Origin: MB1-2 sp046566065
GTDB taxonomy: Bacteria; Actinomycetota; CADDZG01; WHSQ01
Assembly (NCBI GenBank): GCA_046566065.1
Contig: JBKHXK010000039.1
Span: forward strand, 1-20,629
DNA length: 20,629 nucleotides
Direction of reading: 5' to 3'
Below are positions 1-7,074 of the stretch, in pieces. Numbering within the stretch: the first letter of the stretch is position 1; each line of letters opens with the position of its first letter. Both the position numbers and the translations under genes were made by a program. The notes below the pieces were generated by a model. It worked only from the letters and a program-made list of their open reading frames with translations, searched no databases and was not told the DNA's origin.

Positions 1-141
1 GCAAACGGTGCGGCCACGAAGGGTAGGGAGCTTCTTGATGGGGCGGTCGGTGACCTGTCGCAGCGATTCGGCCGTGTCGAGGATCTCGGTGATGTCCCCG
101 GGGTTCAGCTGGTCCATCGTCAAGAGGTGCTTGCCGATCAT
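1..141 (-). CDS. pyrB: Aspartate carbamoyltransferase, N-terminal fragment (cut by window edge)
   Basis: Only the first 47 codons are present; the gene runs off the left edge. The protein would catalyse condensation of carbamoyl phosphate with aspartate, the first committed step of UMP synthesis, in the cytosol. The visible part matches the PyrB amino end: KHLLTMDQL at residues 4-12, an ITEILDTAESL helix, then a PIKKLPTLRGRTVC stretch that normally leads into the carbamoyl-phosphate loop, which lies outside the window. The ATG at 141 overlaps the TGA of pyrR by four bases (ATGA), so the two are translationally coupled and share the PyrR-controlled leader upstream of pyrR. The pyrR-pyrB order is standard. 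The identification rests on a short stretch but is supported by context. Confidence 0.9.
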   Translation of the reverse strand, partial: MIGKHLLTMDQLNPGDITEILDTAESLRQVTDRPIKKLPTLRGRTVC

Positions 142-698
142 CTGTACTCCCCTATCAGCACGGCGTCGGTGCCATCGATCTCTTCGAGGTGCACCTTGAC
201 CACTTCGTCCGCGGCCGTCGGCAGATTCTTGCCGACGTGGTCGGCCCGGATCGGGAACTCCTTGTGGCCGCGGTCCACGAGCACGGCGAGACGGATCGCT
301 TTCGGACGCCCCAGGTCCAGGATGGCGTCGAAGGCGGCCCTGATCGTGCGCCCGGTGAACAGGACGTCGTCCACCAGGACCACGACCCGGCCGTCGATGT
401 CGCCGGGCACGGTCGTTGCCTCGAGGCTGCGGGGGCCGCGCAGAGCGACGTCGTCGCGATACAGGGTCACGTCGAGGGCCCCGCTGGGCAGATCGACACC
501 CTCGAAAGCGGCGATAGAGCGAGCTATCCGATCGGCCAGTGGGGCGCCTCGGGTACGGATGCCCACGATCACGAGGTCGTCCGTGCCCTTGTTGCGCTCG
601 ACGATCTCGTGCGAGATCCGGACCAGCGCTCTGCGGACGTCGTCGGGGCCCATAACCTGGGCCTTGAGGAGGAACTCCCGCTCTTCGGCTCGGGCCAC
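138..698 (-). CDS. pyrR: Bifunctional pyr operon regulator / uracil phosphoribosyltransferase PyrR
   Basis: PyrR is a phosphoribosyltransferase-fold RNA-binding protein that senses UMP/UTP against PRPP and binds the pyr mRNA leader; many members also have weak uracil phosphoribosyltransferase activity. The 186-residue length is normal. The PRPP loop VVLVDDVLFTGRT is at residues 106-118, with IVGIRTRGAPLADRI at about 44-58 and LVDRGHKEFPIRADHVGKN at about 140-158, all typical of PyrR. The start chosen is GTG at 698: GGGGAGG lies nine bases upstream, whereas the internal ATG at residue 16 has only a weak ribosome site. That ribosome site is part of the 3' arm of a terminator-like hairpin immediately upstream. 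The gene overlaps pyrB by ATGA. Other pyr genes are presumably downstream, outside the window. Confidence 0.96.
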   Translation of the reverse strand: MARAEEREFLLKAQVMGPDDVRRALVRISHEIVERNKGTDDLVIVGIRTRGAPLADRIARSIAAFEGVDLPSGALDVTLYRDDVALRGPRSLEATTVPGDIDGRVVVLVDDVLFTGRTIRAAFDAILDLGRPKAIRLAVLVDRGHKEFPIRADHVGKNLPTAADEVVKVHLEEIDGTDAVLIGEYR

Positions 699-699
699 T

Positions 700-728
700 A
701 AAAAACGCCTCCCCGGCAGGGGGAAGCG
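700..728 (-). terminator. Attenuator terminator hairpin of the pyr leader, containing the pyrR ribosome site
   Basis: On the minus strand CGCTTCCCC (728-720) pairs with GGGGAGGCG (714-706) around a five-base loop, one pair being a G-U wobble. Six U residues follow at 705-700 and the pyrR GTG comes two bases later. It has the form of an intrinsic terminator. Its 3' arm also holds GGGGAGG, the only good Shine-Dalgarno for pyrR, so the same fold could block translation. Its position behind a PyrR-binding sequence supports an attenuation role. Confidence 0.85.
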
Positions 729-756
729 CTCGTGTTCAGGTATGGCAAAGCTGTCA

Positions 757-785
757 TCTCCTTCCCGGCCTCGCAGGACCGGTCT
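757..785 (-). promoter_or_regulatory. PyrR-binding stem-loop (anti-antiterminator) in the pyr mRNA leader
   Basis: The transcript reads GGTCCTGCGAGGCC followed by GGGAAGG. This fits the PyrR recognition element known from Bacillus pyr leaders (GUCC-N-GNGAGGCU-NNN-AAGG). CCGG and CC on the left arm pair with GG and CCGG on the right, leaving a bulged U and a UGCGA loop, as in the known fold. The GGGAAG just downstream can instead pair with CUUCCC of the terminator 5' arm, giving a plausible antiterminator. UMP-bound PyrR would stabilise this stem, free the terminator and lower pyr expression. Confidence 0.85.
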
Positions 786-802
786 TAAAGGACGTTCGAG
801 AA

Positions 803-831
803 ACAGTACACCTATTCCGGGCTCACCTCAA
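803..831 (-). promoter_or_regulatory. Candidate sigma-70-type promoter for pyrR-pyrB
   Basis: TTGAGG (831-826) and TACTGT (808-803) are separated by 17 bases on the minus strand. The -35 is a fair match; the -10 keeps the TANNNT pattern tolerated in Actinobacteria. Transcription would start near 796-797 and give a leader of about 100 nt that covers the PyrR element and the attenuator. The site lies just ahead of the divergent gene at 872, so the two promoters are crowded together. It is called by eye only. Confidence 0.5.
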
Positions 832-871
832 GAAAACGCCGCTGTGGTCCGTGGCTCTTAGAGTCGGAACG

Positions 872-2950
872 GTGAAAAAAGCCTTGGTCAGATCATCTGT
901 CGACCTCCTAGCAGTCGCGGTTCCGATGCTCTTCCTCCTCACATTGCTTGGCGTAGGGAACCTCTTTGAGGCGTCCACGATGATCGGCGGAGACTACGGC
1001 GGCCACACTTTCATGGTGTCCTATCTGCGGGAGCAGCTGCTCCCGCAGATGCGGCTGAGCGGGTGGACGAACCACTGGTTCCTGGGCTTCCCGATCTACC
1101 ACTTCTATTTCCCCCTCCCGGGGCTCCTGCAATCAGCCCTCGCGTCCGTGATCAGTGCTCCCGTAGCATTCAAGGTCGGAGCGATGATTGGCACTTTCTC
1201 GCTCCCTTGGGCCGCATACCTGTTCGGGCGATCCCTGGGATTGCCTTTTCCGACCCCAGGCTTCATGAGTCTGTCGACGATTCCCTTCCTGGCGATGACC
1301 AGTTTCGACCACTTCGGAGGGAACATCCTCAGCACTTTTCGAGGGGAATACGCCTATTCCCTCGGTTTTTCGCTGTCCCTGATCATCCTCGGTCTCTGGT
1401 GCAGATCGCTAGCGGGAGGGCGACCCACTACCGTGCTACTCGGGGTCTTGATCGGGCTCGCAACAGTGACACACCTCATCCCAGTCGTCTTCTGCCTGGT
1501 CTTTATGGGCATCGTCGCCCTCGCATTCTCGATCGCTGGTCCCGAAAGGGTTTGGGAGATCACTCGAGGTCTGCTCCTCCCCATCGTCTTGGGAGCTGCT
1601 CTCTCCGCTATCTACTGGTTGCCGACTTCCCTTGACCGCGACTTCACATCGAATGCCGAGCTCGCGGAGCCCCATTCGCTGCATCTCGTGCTTCCAGACA
1701 GCTTGGGACCGTTACCGGCGAGCGTGCCGATCTTGCTGCTGGTGGCGATAAAACAGAGGCGCGTAAGCGCGGTCGTCGTCGGCGGCGTAGCCATCGCCGG
1801 GTTGGTCGGTTACTTGATCGTGCCGCCCGGACAGCTCAACGGCGCCCGCTTCCTTCCGTACTGGTACTTGGGCATCATGTTGAGCTCCGCGACCGCGGTG
1901 GCTTTGATGATGACGAGTGCTGGTGCGGATGCTCGCGGGCGGATTTCTTTGGTCGCGATGACCGCTGCTGTTGCTGTGAGCGGACAGGTCTTTCTGGCAA
2001 CTAAAACTCCGTTGATCCGGCACCGAGCAGAAGTGACGTTAGGGGGATTCGAGCGCGCTCCCGCTGGCGATGCCTTCACTGATCTCGCAGTGGCCATGGA
2101 TGAACTGCCCAGCGGCCGCATCCTCTACGAGAAGAACCCAAACTGGATCCATCTCATGGGCACAGATCTGCCTTTTGCAAGTGTGCCGAGTCAGACCCGA
2201 CACCAGGCCGTCTATGGAGTGAATCGACAGGCCAGCGCGTCCACACCATTCATCGATCACGTCCAGCGGGAACTGTCACCCGACTACTACAGCCCCAAAG
2301 GGGCTATCCGTTCGCTAAATGACACGCAGGGAGGGATCTCTCACGCCAGACATCTGGGCATCGACTATTTCGTGACAGTCTCCGACGAAGCCGCTTCCAG
2401 ATTGGAAGACGAGGGCGTTCCGAAGCTGCTGCACGTCGATCCGTTCTCCGTGTTCGATCTGCAGGCTCCACCCGAAGTGACCATCCCAAGGTTCGAACCC
2501 GTGGTGCTAGACGATGTCGACTGGGAAACGCGGGTCTGGTCATGGTGGCTCGGGCCCGACAGAGACGTCCCACTAGTAGCATCCGGACCCAAGGCTTGGG
2601 CAAGGACCTCATCGGATGGCGATCTGCCTCGCGAACCACTCGCCACCCCCCACGTCATCGACTCCGAGATCAACGATGGTCACATCACTTTCACGACCAA
2701 CAGGATCGGGGAACCTCACCTCATCAGGGTCAGCTTCTTCCCTAAGTGGACAGCCAGTGGCGCACTGGGTCCTTTCCGGGCATCGCCCAATTTCATGGTC
2801 GTCGTACCAACGCAGGAGCGGGTCACATTGACCTACCGGGACCGAACCGCGGACCAGATCGCCAGGTTGCTGACGGTCATCTCCCTGATCGCTGTGCTCC
2901 TCTACCTAGGAGTTAGAGCTCTGGTCGCGGTTAGATCGAGGTTCGTCTGA
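872..2950 (+). CDS. Large integral membrane protein, PTPS-related (PF10131) / GT-C-like family
   Basis: This is a multi-pass membrane protein of about 692 residues and the only plus-strand gene in the window. The early loop GGDYGGHTFMVSYLREQLLP, followed by WFLGFPIYHFYFPLP, is characteristic of membrane proteins annotated as 6-pyruvoyl-tetrahydropterin synthase-related domain, which resemble GT-C glycosyltransferases. The Asp in GGDYGG sits where GT-C enzymes carry an acidic catalytic residue. About ten hydrophobic helices fill the first 400 residues, then comes a soluble region of about 250 residues and a final helix near the carboxyl end. A glycan or lipid-sugar role is inference; the substrate is unknown. 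Start: GTG at 872 gives MKKALV ahead of the first helix; an in-frame GTG at 851 lacks a ribosome site. Codons such as AGA, CTA, TCA and GCA seem more common than in the neighbours. Its 3' end overlaps nusB by 45 bases in convergent orientation. Confidence 0.75.
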   Translation: MKKALVRSSVDLLAVAVPMLFLLTLLGVGNLFEASTMIGGDYGGHTFMVSYLREQLLPQMRLSGWTNHWFLGFPIYHFYFPLPGLLQSALASVISAPVAFKVGAMIGTFSLPWAAYLFGRSLGLPFPTPGFMSLSTIPFLAMTSFDHFGGNILSTFRGEYAYSLGFSLSLIILGLWCRSLAGGRPTTVLLGVLIGLATVTHLIPVVFCLVFMGIVALAFSIAGPERVWEITRGLLLPIVLGAALSAIYWLPTSLDRDFTSNAELAEPHSLHLVLPDSLGPLPASVPILLLVAIKQRRVSAVVVGGVAIAGLVGYLIVPPGQLNGARFLPYWYLGIMLSSATAVALMMTSAGADARGRISLVAMTAAVAVSGQVFLATKTPLIRHRAEVTLGGFERAPAGDAFTDLAVAMDELPSGRILYEKNPNWIHLMGTDLPFASVPSQTRHQAVYGVNRQASASTPFIDHVQRELSPDYYSPKGAIRSLNDTQGGISHARHLGIDYFVTVSDEAASRLEDEGVPKLLHVDPFSVFDLQAPPEVTIPRFEPVVLDDVDWETRVWSWWLGPDRDVPLVASGPKAWARTSSDGDLPREPLATPHVIDSEINDGHITFTTNRIGEPHLIRVSFFPKWTASGALGPFRASPNFMVVVPTQERVTLTYRDRTADQIARLLTVISLIAVLLYLGVRALVAVRSRFV

Positions 2951-3385
2951 CACATCGGCCAACTCGTTTACCACGCGGCCGAGGATCCCGTTGATGAAGC
3001 GACCCGACTCGTCGGTAGACAAGGACTTAGCCAGCTCGATGGCCTCGTTGATAACGACCGCCGTGGGGGTATCCGGCCGCCACAACAACTCGAAAACCGC
3101 CACACGCAGCAGGTTCTTGTCCACGATGGGCATCCTGTCGATGTCCCACCGCTCTGCATACCGGTCGATCAATCCGTCGATCTCTGCAGAATGTTCCTGG
3201 ACTCCTTCGACCAGAAGGGTGGCGTAGGTGACCGCCCCCTCCGATGGGGGTCCAGTGTCGGTCTCCGGTGGATCGGGAATCGTCACGCTCCAGCCCTGTT
3301 GGCGCAGCAGCGACAATGCCTCGATCGGCGGTTGCTCCCTGATCTCGGCTTGGTACAGAGCGTCGAGAGAGAGGAGGCGAGCCAT
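2906..3385 (-). CDS. nusB: Transcription antitermination factor NusB
   Basis: NusB pairs with NusE (S10) and binds boxA in rRNA leaders to support antitermination and ribosome assembly. The helical family pattern is clear: MARLLSLDALYQAEI at the amino end, IDGLIDRYAERWDIDRMPIVDKNLLRVAVFELL in the middle, and PTAVVINEAIELAKSL, then DESGRFINGILGRVVNEL near the end. The start chosen is ATG at 3385, with AAGGA seven bases upstream. An in-frame TTG at 3412 would add nine residues but has no visible ribosome site. The last 20 or so residues form a polar tail that lies in the region overlapping the convergent membrane protein gene. It is the final gene of the run that begins with the HTH gene and pilM; the gap to efp is 33 bases. 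Confidence 0.95.
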   Translation of the reverse strand: MARLLSLDALYQAEIREQPPIEALSLLRQQGWSVTIPDPPETDTGPPSEGAVTYATLLVEGVQEHSAEIDGLIDRYAERWDIDRMPIVDKNLLRVAVFELLWRPDTPTAVVINEAIELAKSLSTDESGRFINGILGRVVNELADVSDEPRSNRDQSSNS

Positions 3386-3418
3386 GCGCCGATCCTTAAT
3401 TGGGGAACTCAAGAGGGA

Positions 3419-3976
3419 CTAGGCACGGGAGATGTACTCGCCGGAGCGGGTGTCCACCTTGATCTTCTCGCCCTTCTCGATGAACAACGGAACCTGCACC
3501 ACCGCTCCGGTTTCCAAGGTCGCCGGCTTGAGTGCTCCGGAAACGCGGTCGCCCTTCAGTCCCGGCTCGGTCTCGGTTATCTCGAGGACCATGGTGACCG
3601 GCAGGTCGATCCCCACGGGGTTGCCGTCATGCACCGGCACCATGCACACGGTGCCGTCCTTCAGGAACTTGCGGGCGTCCCCAAAGAGATCGGGCGGCAC
3701 GTGCAGCTGTTCGTAGCTCTCGTTGTCCATGAAAACGAGACCGGCGGCGTCTTCGTAGAGGAACTGCATCTCGCGTTTGTCGAGCACCGCTAGATTGACC
3801 TTCTCGTCGGCGCGGAAGGTCTTCTCCGTGACGGCTCCGTTCTTCAGGTTCTTGAGCTTCGTCTTGACGAAGGCCTGGCCCTTGCCCGGTTTCACATGCT
3901 GGTAATTCACGATGGTGAAAAGGCCCCCATCTATCTCGAGGGTCTGCCCCGGCCTCATGTCGTTCGTGGAGATCAT
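3419..3976 (-). CDS. efp: Elongation factor P
   Basis: EF-P binds the ribosome between the P and E sites and relieves stalling at polyproline. The 185-residue length and three-domain layout are normal. The tip loop VKPGKGQAF places Lys32 where the modified or tip residue of EF-P sits. The middle domain has VNLAVLDKREMQFLYED and the last domain ends GDRVSGALKPATLETGAVVQVPLFIEKGEKIKVDTRSGEYISRA-type sequence, including the family signature. The ATG at 3976 has AAAGGAAGC just upstream. It lies 10 bases after the peptidase gene and before nusB, the usual actinobacterial order. No lysine-modification enzyme (epmA/epmB type) is in the window, so the modification state of Lys32 cannot be told. Confidence 0.97.
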   Translation of the reverse strand: MISTNDMRPGQTLEIDGGLFTIVNYQHVKPGKGQAFVKTKLKNLKNGAVTEKTFRADEKVNLAVLDKREMQFLYEDAAGLVFMDNESYEQLHVPPDLFGDARKFLKDGTVCMVPVHDGNPVGIDLPVTMVLEITETEPGLKGDRVSGALKPATLETGAVVQVPLFIEKGEKIKVDTRSGEYISRA

Positions 3977-3986
3977 CCGCTTCCTT

Positions 3987-5063
3987 TCACAATTCGATCA
4001 GTTCGTGCTTGGGAGCTGAACCGAGTACCTCCCGGCCCGTTTCCGTCACGAGGACGATGTCTTCGATGCGCACGCCGCCGACCCCGTCGAGGTAGACCCC
4101 CGGCTCGAGCGTGACGACATCACCTCGCTGCTGCGTGTCCTCGGAGATGCGGCGCAAGCGGGGCTCCTCGTGGACCTCTAACCCGACGCCGTGACCGAGG
4201 CCATGGCCGAAGCGGTCTCCGAAGCCCGCCTTCTCGATGATGCCACGCGCTTGCGCGTCCACCGCCCGGCTTCGTGAGCCGGGTGCCACGGCTTCGATCC
4301 CCTGTAGCTGAGCCTCCAACACGACCTGATAGAGCTCCCTCTGTTGGTCCGTGGCGCTGCCCAGCACAACCGTCCTGGTGAGGTCCGAGCAATAGCCGCG
4401 CCGCCGGCACCCGAGGTCAAGCAGCACGAGATCGCCCTTCTGAAGCTCCCGCTCGGACGGAGTGTGATGGATGTGCGCCGAGAGCGGCCCCGAGCCAACT
4501 ATCGGAGGGAAGGAGACCTCGTCGGCTCCCATCTCACGCATCTTGATCTCGAGATCAAGGGCGATCTGGCGCTCGGTTGCCCCCGGCACGATCCGATCGA
4601 GCACCCAGGAGAAGGCCTCATCGCCCAGCGCAACGGCCTCTTTGAGCAGGGCCACCTCTTCATCGTCTTTGGAGCGGCGGAGCTCCTCGACGAGCCCTGT
4701 TGTGGGAACCAGCTCGATCTCCTCGAGACGGCCGGCCAGCTCGTCGCGCGCGGCCAGCGTCATGGTCTGCGCCTCGACTCCCAGGCGTTTGACTTTGGCC
4801 ATCTGCAACAGGGGTCCGAGAACATCCGTCAGGCGGTTCGGGTAGATCTCGATGTCCGCTCCCTCTACGAGATCGGCAGCCCGGGCCCGATACCTCGGGT
4901 CCGTCAGGAACACGAGCCGCTCGGGTGACACGAAGACCTGGCCGTTCGTTCCGGAGAAGCCGGTGAGGTAACGCACGTTGGTGAGGTTGGTCACCAAGAG
5001 GGCGTGGACCTCGCTCCGGACCATCAGGGCCCGGAGGCTCCGTACGCGGGACTCGGCGGTCAT
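3987..5063 (-). CDS. Xaa-Pro peptidase, M24B family (PepQ/PepP type)
   Basis: This is a cytosolic metallopeptidase of the pita-bread fold that cleaves at proline bonds. At 358 residues it has an amino-terminal creatinase-like domain (about 1-125, with NVRYLTGFSGTNG at 29-41) and a catalytic M24 domain (about 135-350). The five metal ligands are all visible: Asp216 (LLDLG), Asp227 (CSDLTRT), His291 (GHGLGHGVG), Glu320 (LEPGVY) and Glu334 (VRIEDI). His199/His200 lie in the AHIHHTP substrate motif. The gene is usually called pepQ or pepP in the aroQ-efp interval of Actinobacteria; aminopeptidase or dipeptidase specificity cannot be decided from sequence. The ATG at 5063 overlaps the aroQ stop by ATGA, so translation is coupled. 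No sign of damage. Confidence 0.93.
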   Translation of the reverse strand: MTAESRVRSLRALMVRSEVHALLVTNLTNVRYLTGFSGTNGQVFVSPERLVFLTDPRYRARAADLVEGADIEIYPNRLTDVLGPLLQMAKVKRLGVEAQTMTLAARDELAGRLEEIELVPTTGLVEELRRSKDDEEVALLKEAVALGDEAFSWVLDRIVPGATERQIALDLEIKMREMGADEVSFPPIVGSGPLSAHIHHTPSERELQKGDLVLLDLGCRRRGYCSDLTRTVVLGSATDQQRELYQVVLEAQLQGIEAVAPGSRSRAVDAQARGIIEKAGFGDRFGHGLGHGVGLEVHEEPRLRRISEDTQQRGDVVTLEPGVYLDGVGGVRIEDIVLVTETGREVLGSAPKHELIEL

Positions 5064-5497
5064 CGGGTGTCTAAGAGGCCTTTCAGCGCGTACAACCCGG
5101 CGATGTAGGAGCCGGTCCCGAAGCCAGAGACGATGCCGGCCGCGGCCTCGGCCGTCACCGAGCGGCGCCGCCAGGGCTCCCGGGCATGGATGTTGGAGAG
5201 ATGGACCTCAACCACGGGAAACGGCACCGCTCTCACTGCATCGGCGATCGCTCGGCTCGTGTGTGAGTAACCGGCGGGATTCAACAACGCTCCGTCGACC
5301 GTCCCGATGCCGGCGTGGAGCAACTCGATGATCTCGCCCTCCCGGGCGGTCTGGTGGAAACTGATCTCCGCGTCCATCTCCTTCGCAGCCGCCTGGATGC
5401 GGTCGTTGACGTCATCGAGCGTCTCGCGCCCGTACACGTCAGGCTCCCGAGAGCCGAGCAGGTTCAGATTCGGGCCGTGTATCACGATCACCTTCAC
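5060..5497 (-). CDS. aroQ: 3-dehydroquinate dehydratase, type II
   Basis: This enzyme dehydrates 3-dehydroquinate to 3-dehydroshikimate, step three of the shikimate pathway, and normally forms a dodecamer. The 145-residue length is usual for type II. HGPNLNLLGSREPDVYG (7-23) carries the lid Arg17 and catalytic Tyr22; LNPAGYSHTS (72-81) carries Asn73 and His79; VEVHLSNIHARE (96-107) carries His99, and the arginines of PWRRRS follow. The family usually has NPAAYTHTS and REEFRHHS, so the second motif is somewhat divergent but keeps the basic and serine residues. The start is GTG at 5497, overlapping the aroK-aroB stop by four bases; the 3' end overlaps the peptidase gene in the same way. The gene lies directly after the enzyme that makes its substrate. 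Confidence 0.96.
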   Translation of the reverse strand: MKVIVIHGPNLNLLGSREPDVYGRETLDDVNDRIQAAAKEMDAEISFHQTAREGEIIELLHAGIGTVDGALLNPAGYSHTSRAIADAVRAVPFPVVEVHLSNIHAREPWRRRSVTAEAAAGIVSGFGTGSYIAGLYALKGLLDTR

Positions 5498-7074
5498 GGG
5501 GACATCCTCTCAAGCGCGGCGCGGATAGCGGACGTCGGAGCCGCTATGCCCGACTCTGGAATCCCGATGTCATTCAAGAGGACGAAGCGCACCCCGCCGT
5601 CGTACTTCTTGTCGTGCTTCCACGCGGCTTGGAGATCGGCGGCATCGAGCTCGGCGCTCGTCGGCAAGCCGACATCGTCGAGGATGCGCTTGTGCAGCGC
5701 TACCCCGTATTCGCTCAGCCGTCCGAGCTCGTGGGAAAGGTAGGCGGCCGCCATCATGCCCAGAGCAACGGCCTCCCCGTGCCTGATGCCTCCGTAACCG
5801 GAAAGTCGTTCGATCGCATGAGCAAAGGTGTGCCCATAGTTCAGGAACGCCCGGCGGCCGAAATCCCTCTCGTCGGTGGCCACGAACGAGGCTTTCGTAG
5901 CAGCAGCCCTCGTGACCACGGAAACGGTCGTGCACCCATCTCCGTCGTACAGACGTTTGGCTGTATCGGCCATGCCGGAGAGCGATTCGGGATCAGCGAT
6001 GAAGCCGTACTTCACGACCTCGGCCATCCCGCTCCTGAGTTCTTCCTGAGGCAGGCTCGCGAGGACATCGACGTCGCACAGGACCACCGACGGCTGGTAG
6101 ATGGCGCCGATCAGGTTCTTCCCGGCGGGGATGTTGACCCCGCACTTACCACCGATCGCCGCGTCCACCTGTGCCAGCAAGGTGGTGGGCACGTGGGCCA
6201 GCTTCAGACCGCGCGAGTAGGTGGCGGCTACGAAGCCCGCCACGTCGCAGACCACGCCACCGCCCACGCCGACGACGAGATCCGCGCGATGCGCCTCTCG
6301 GCGAGCTAGGTCGTCCCAAAGCGTTTCTATGGTGCTCAAGGACTTCGACGACTCTCCCTCGGGGATCGTTAGCACGTGGACCTCTACACCGCGAGCCCCC
6401 AGGGCCTCGGAGAGCTCCTTCAGGAATCGCTCGGTCGAAGGGTGACCGAGGAGGAACGCCTTTTCGGCCGCGTCGAGCGACGGTACGAACTCGTCGAACC
6501 GCGTCACGAGATCTCGCCCTACGACTATCTCGTAGCTACGATCGCCGAGCGGCACGGCCACGCGTTGGGTGTGCTCCTCGGCGGCGGATGCTCCTGCCAC
6601 CGCGATCGCGATCTCGAGGGCGATGTCGGCCACAGATCGATCGTCTGTATCGATGGCGAGGGTGCCGACCATCTCGTACAGCGCGCTCCGCTCCTCGTAC
6701 AGAGCACGGGGGTCATGCCGACGCAACAGGGGTCGGGCGGTATCTCCGCGCAGACGCCTTTGGATCTCGGCCCAGCTGGCCTTCAGGTGCACCACCGTCT
6801 TGCCCTGGAGCAGGGCGGCCACGACCGGGTCCCCCAGCGCCCCTCCACCCAGGGCTACGACCGCCTCGTCGCCTCCAAGGGCCGCTAGCACGACCTCACG
6901 CTCGATCTCACGGAAGGCCGGTTCTCCGCTCTCTTCGAAGATCTGGCGGATCGATCGTCCTTGCCTCTGCTCGATCGCCTCGTCGGTATCGATGAAGGGC
7001 AGGCCCAGGCGGGCCGCCACCATCCTGCCAACCGTGGTCTTCCCCGTTCCCATGAATCCGATAAGGACGATCAC
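5494..7074 (-). CDS. aroKB: Bifunctional shikimate kinase / 3-dehydroquinate synthase (AroK-AroB fusion)
   Basis: One 526-residue protein joins two shikimate-pathway enzymes. Residues 1-160 are shikimate kinase: P-loop GFMGTGKT at 6-13, FIDTDEAIEQ with Asp29/Asp31, Arg55 in PAFREIE, ALGGGAL at 74-80, and lid Arg114 in DTARPLL. Residues about 171-526 are dehydroquinate synthase: NAD-binding GVGGGVVCDVAGFVAATY at 269-286, the VPTTLLAQVDAAIGGKCGVN motif at 295-314, and zinc ligands Glu352 (GMAEVVKYG), His415 (NYGHTFAHA) and His432 (RHGEAVALG). A linker of about ten residues (GASAAEEHTQ) joins them. All key residues are present, so both halves are probably active. The GTG start at 7074 overlaps the aroC stop by four bases. 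In many Actinobacteria aroK and aroB are adjacent separate genes, so this looks like their fusion. Confidence 0.96.
   Translation of the reverse strand: MIVLIGFMGTGKTTVGRMVAARLGLPFIDTDEAIEQRQGRSIRQIFEESGEPAFREIEREVVLAALGGDEAVVALGGGALGDPVVAALLQGKTVVHLKASWAEIQRRLRGDTARPLLRRHDPRALYEERSALYEMVGTLAIDTDDRSVADIALEIAIAVAGASAAEEHTQRVAVPLGDRSYEIVVGRDLVTRFDEFVPSLDAAEKAFLLGHPSTERFLKELSEALGARGVEVHVLTIPEGESSKSLSTIETLWDDLARREAHRADLVVGVGGGVVCDVAGFVAATYSRGLKLAHVPTTLLAQVDAAIGGKCGVNIPAGKNLIGAIYQPSVVLCDVDVLASLPQEELRSGMAEVVKYGFIADPESLSGMADTAKRLYDGDGCTTVSVVTRAAATKASFVATDERDFGRRAFLNYGHTFAHAIERLSGYGGIRHGEAVALGMMAAAYLSHELGRLSEYGVALHKRILDDVGLPTSAELDAADLQAAWKHDKKYDGGVRFVLLNDIGIPESGIAAPTSAIRAALERMSP

Noticed and set aside
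127..861. Long plus-strand open frame opposite pyrR
   Set aside because: It is a shadow of pyrR and its leader; the translation is Arg/Ser-rich with no recognisable motif.
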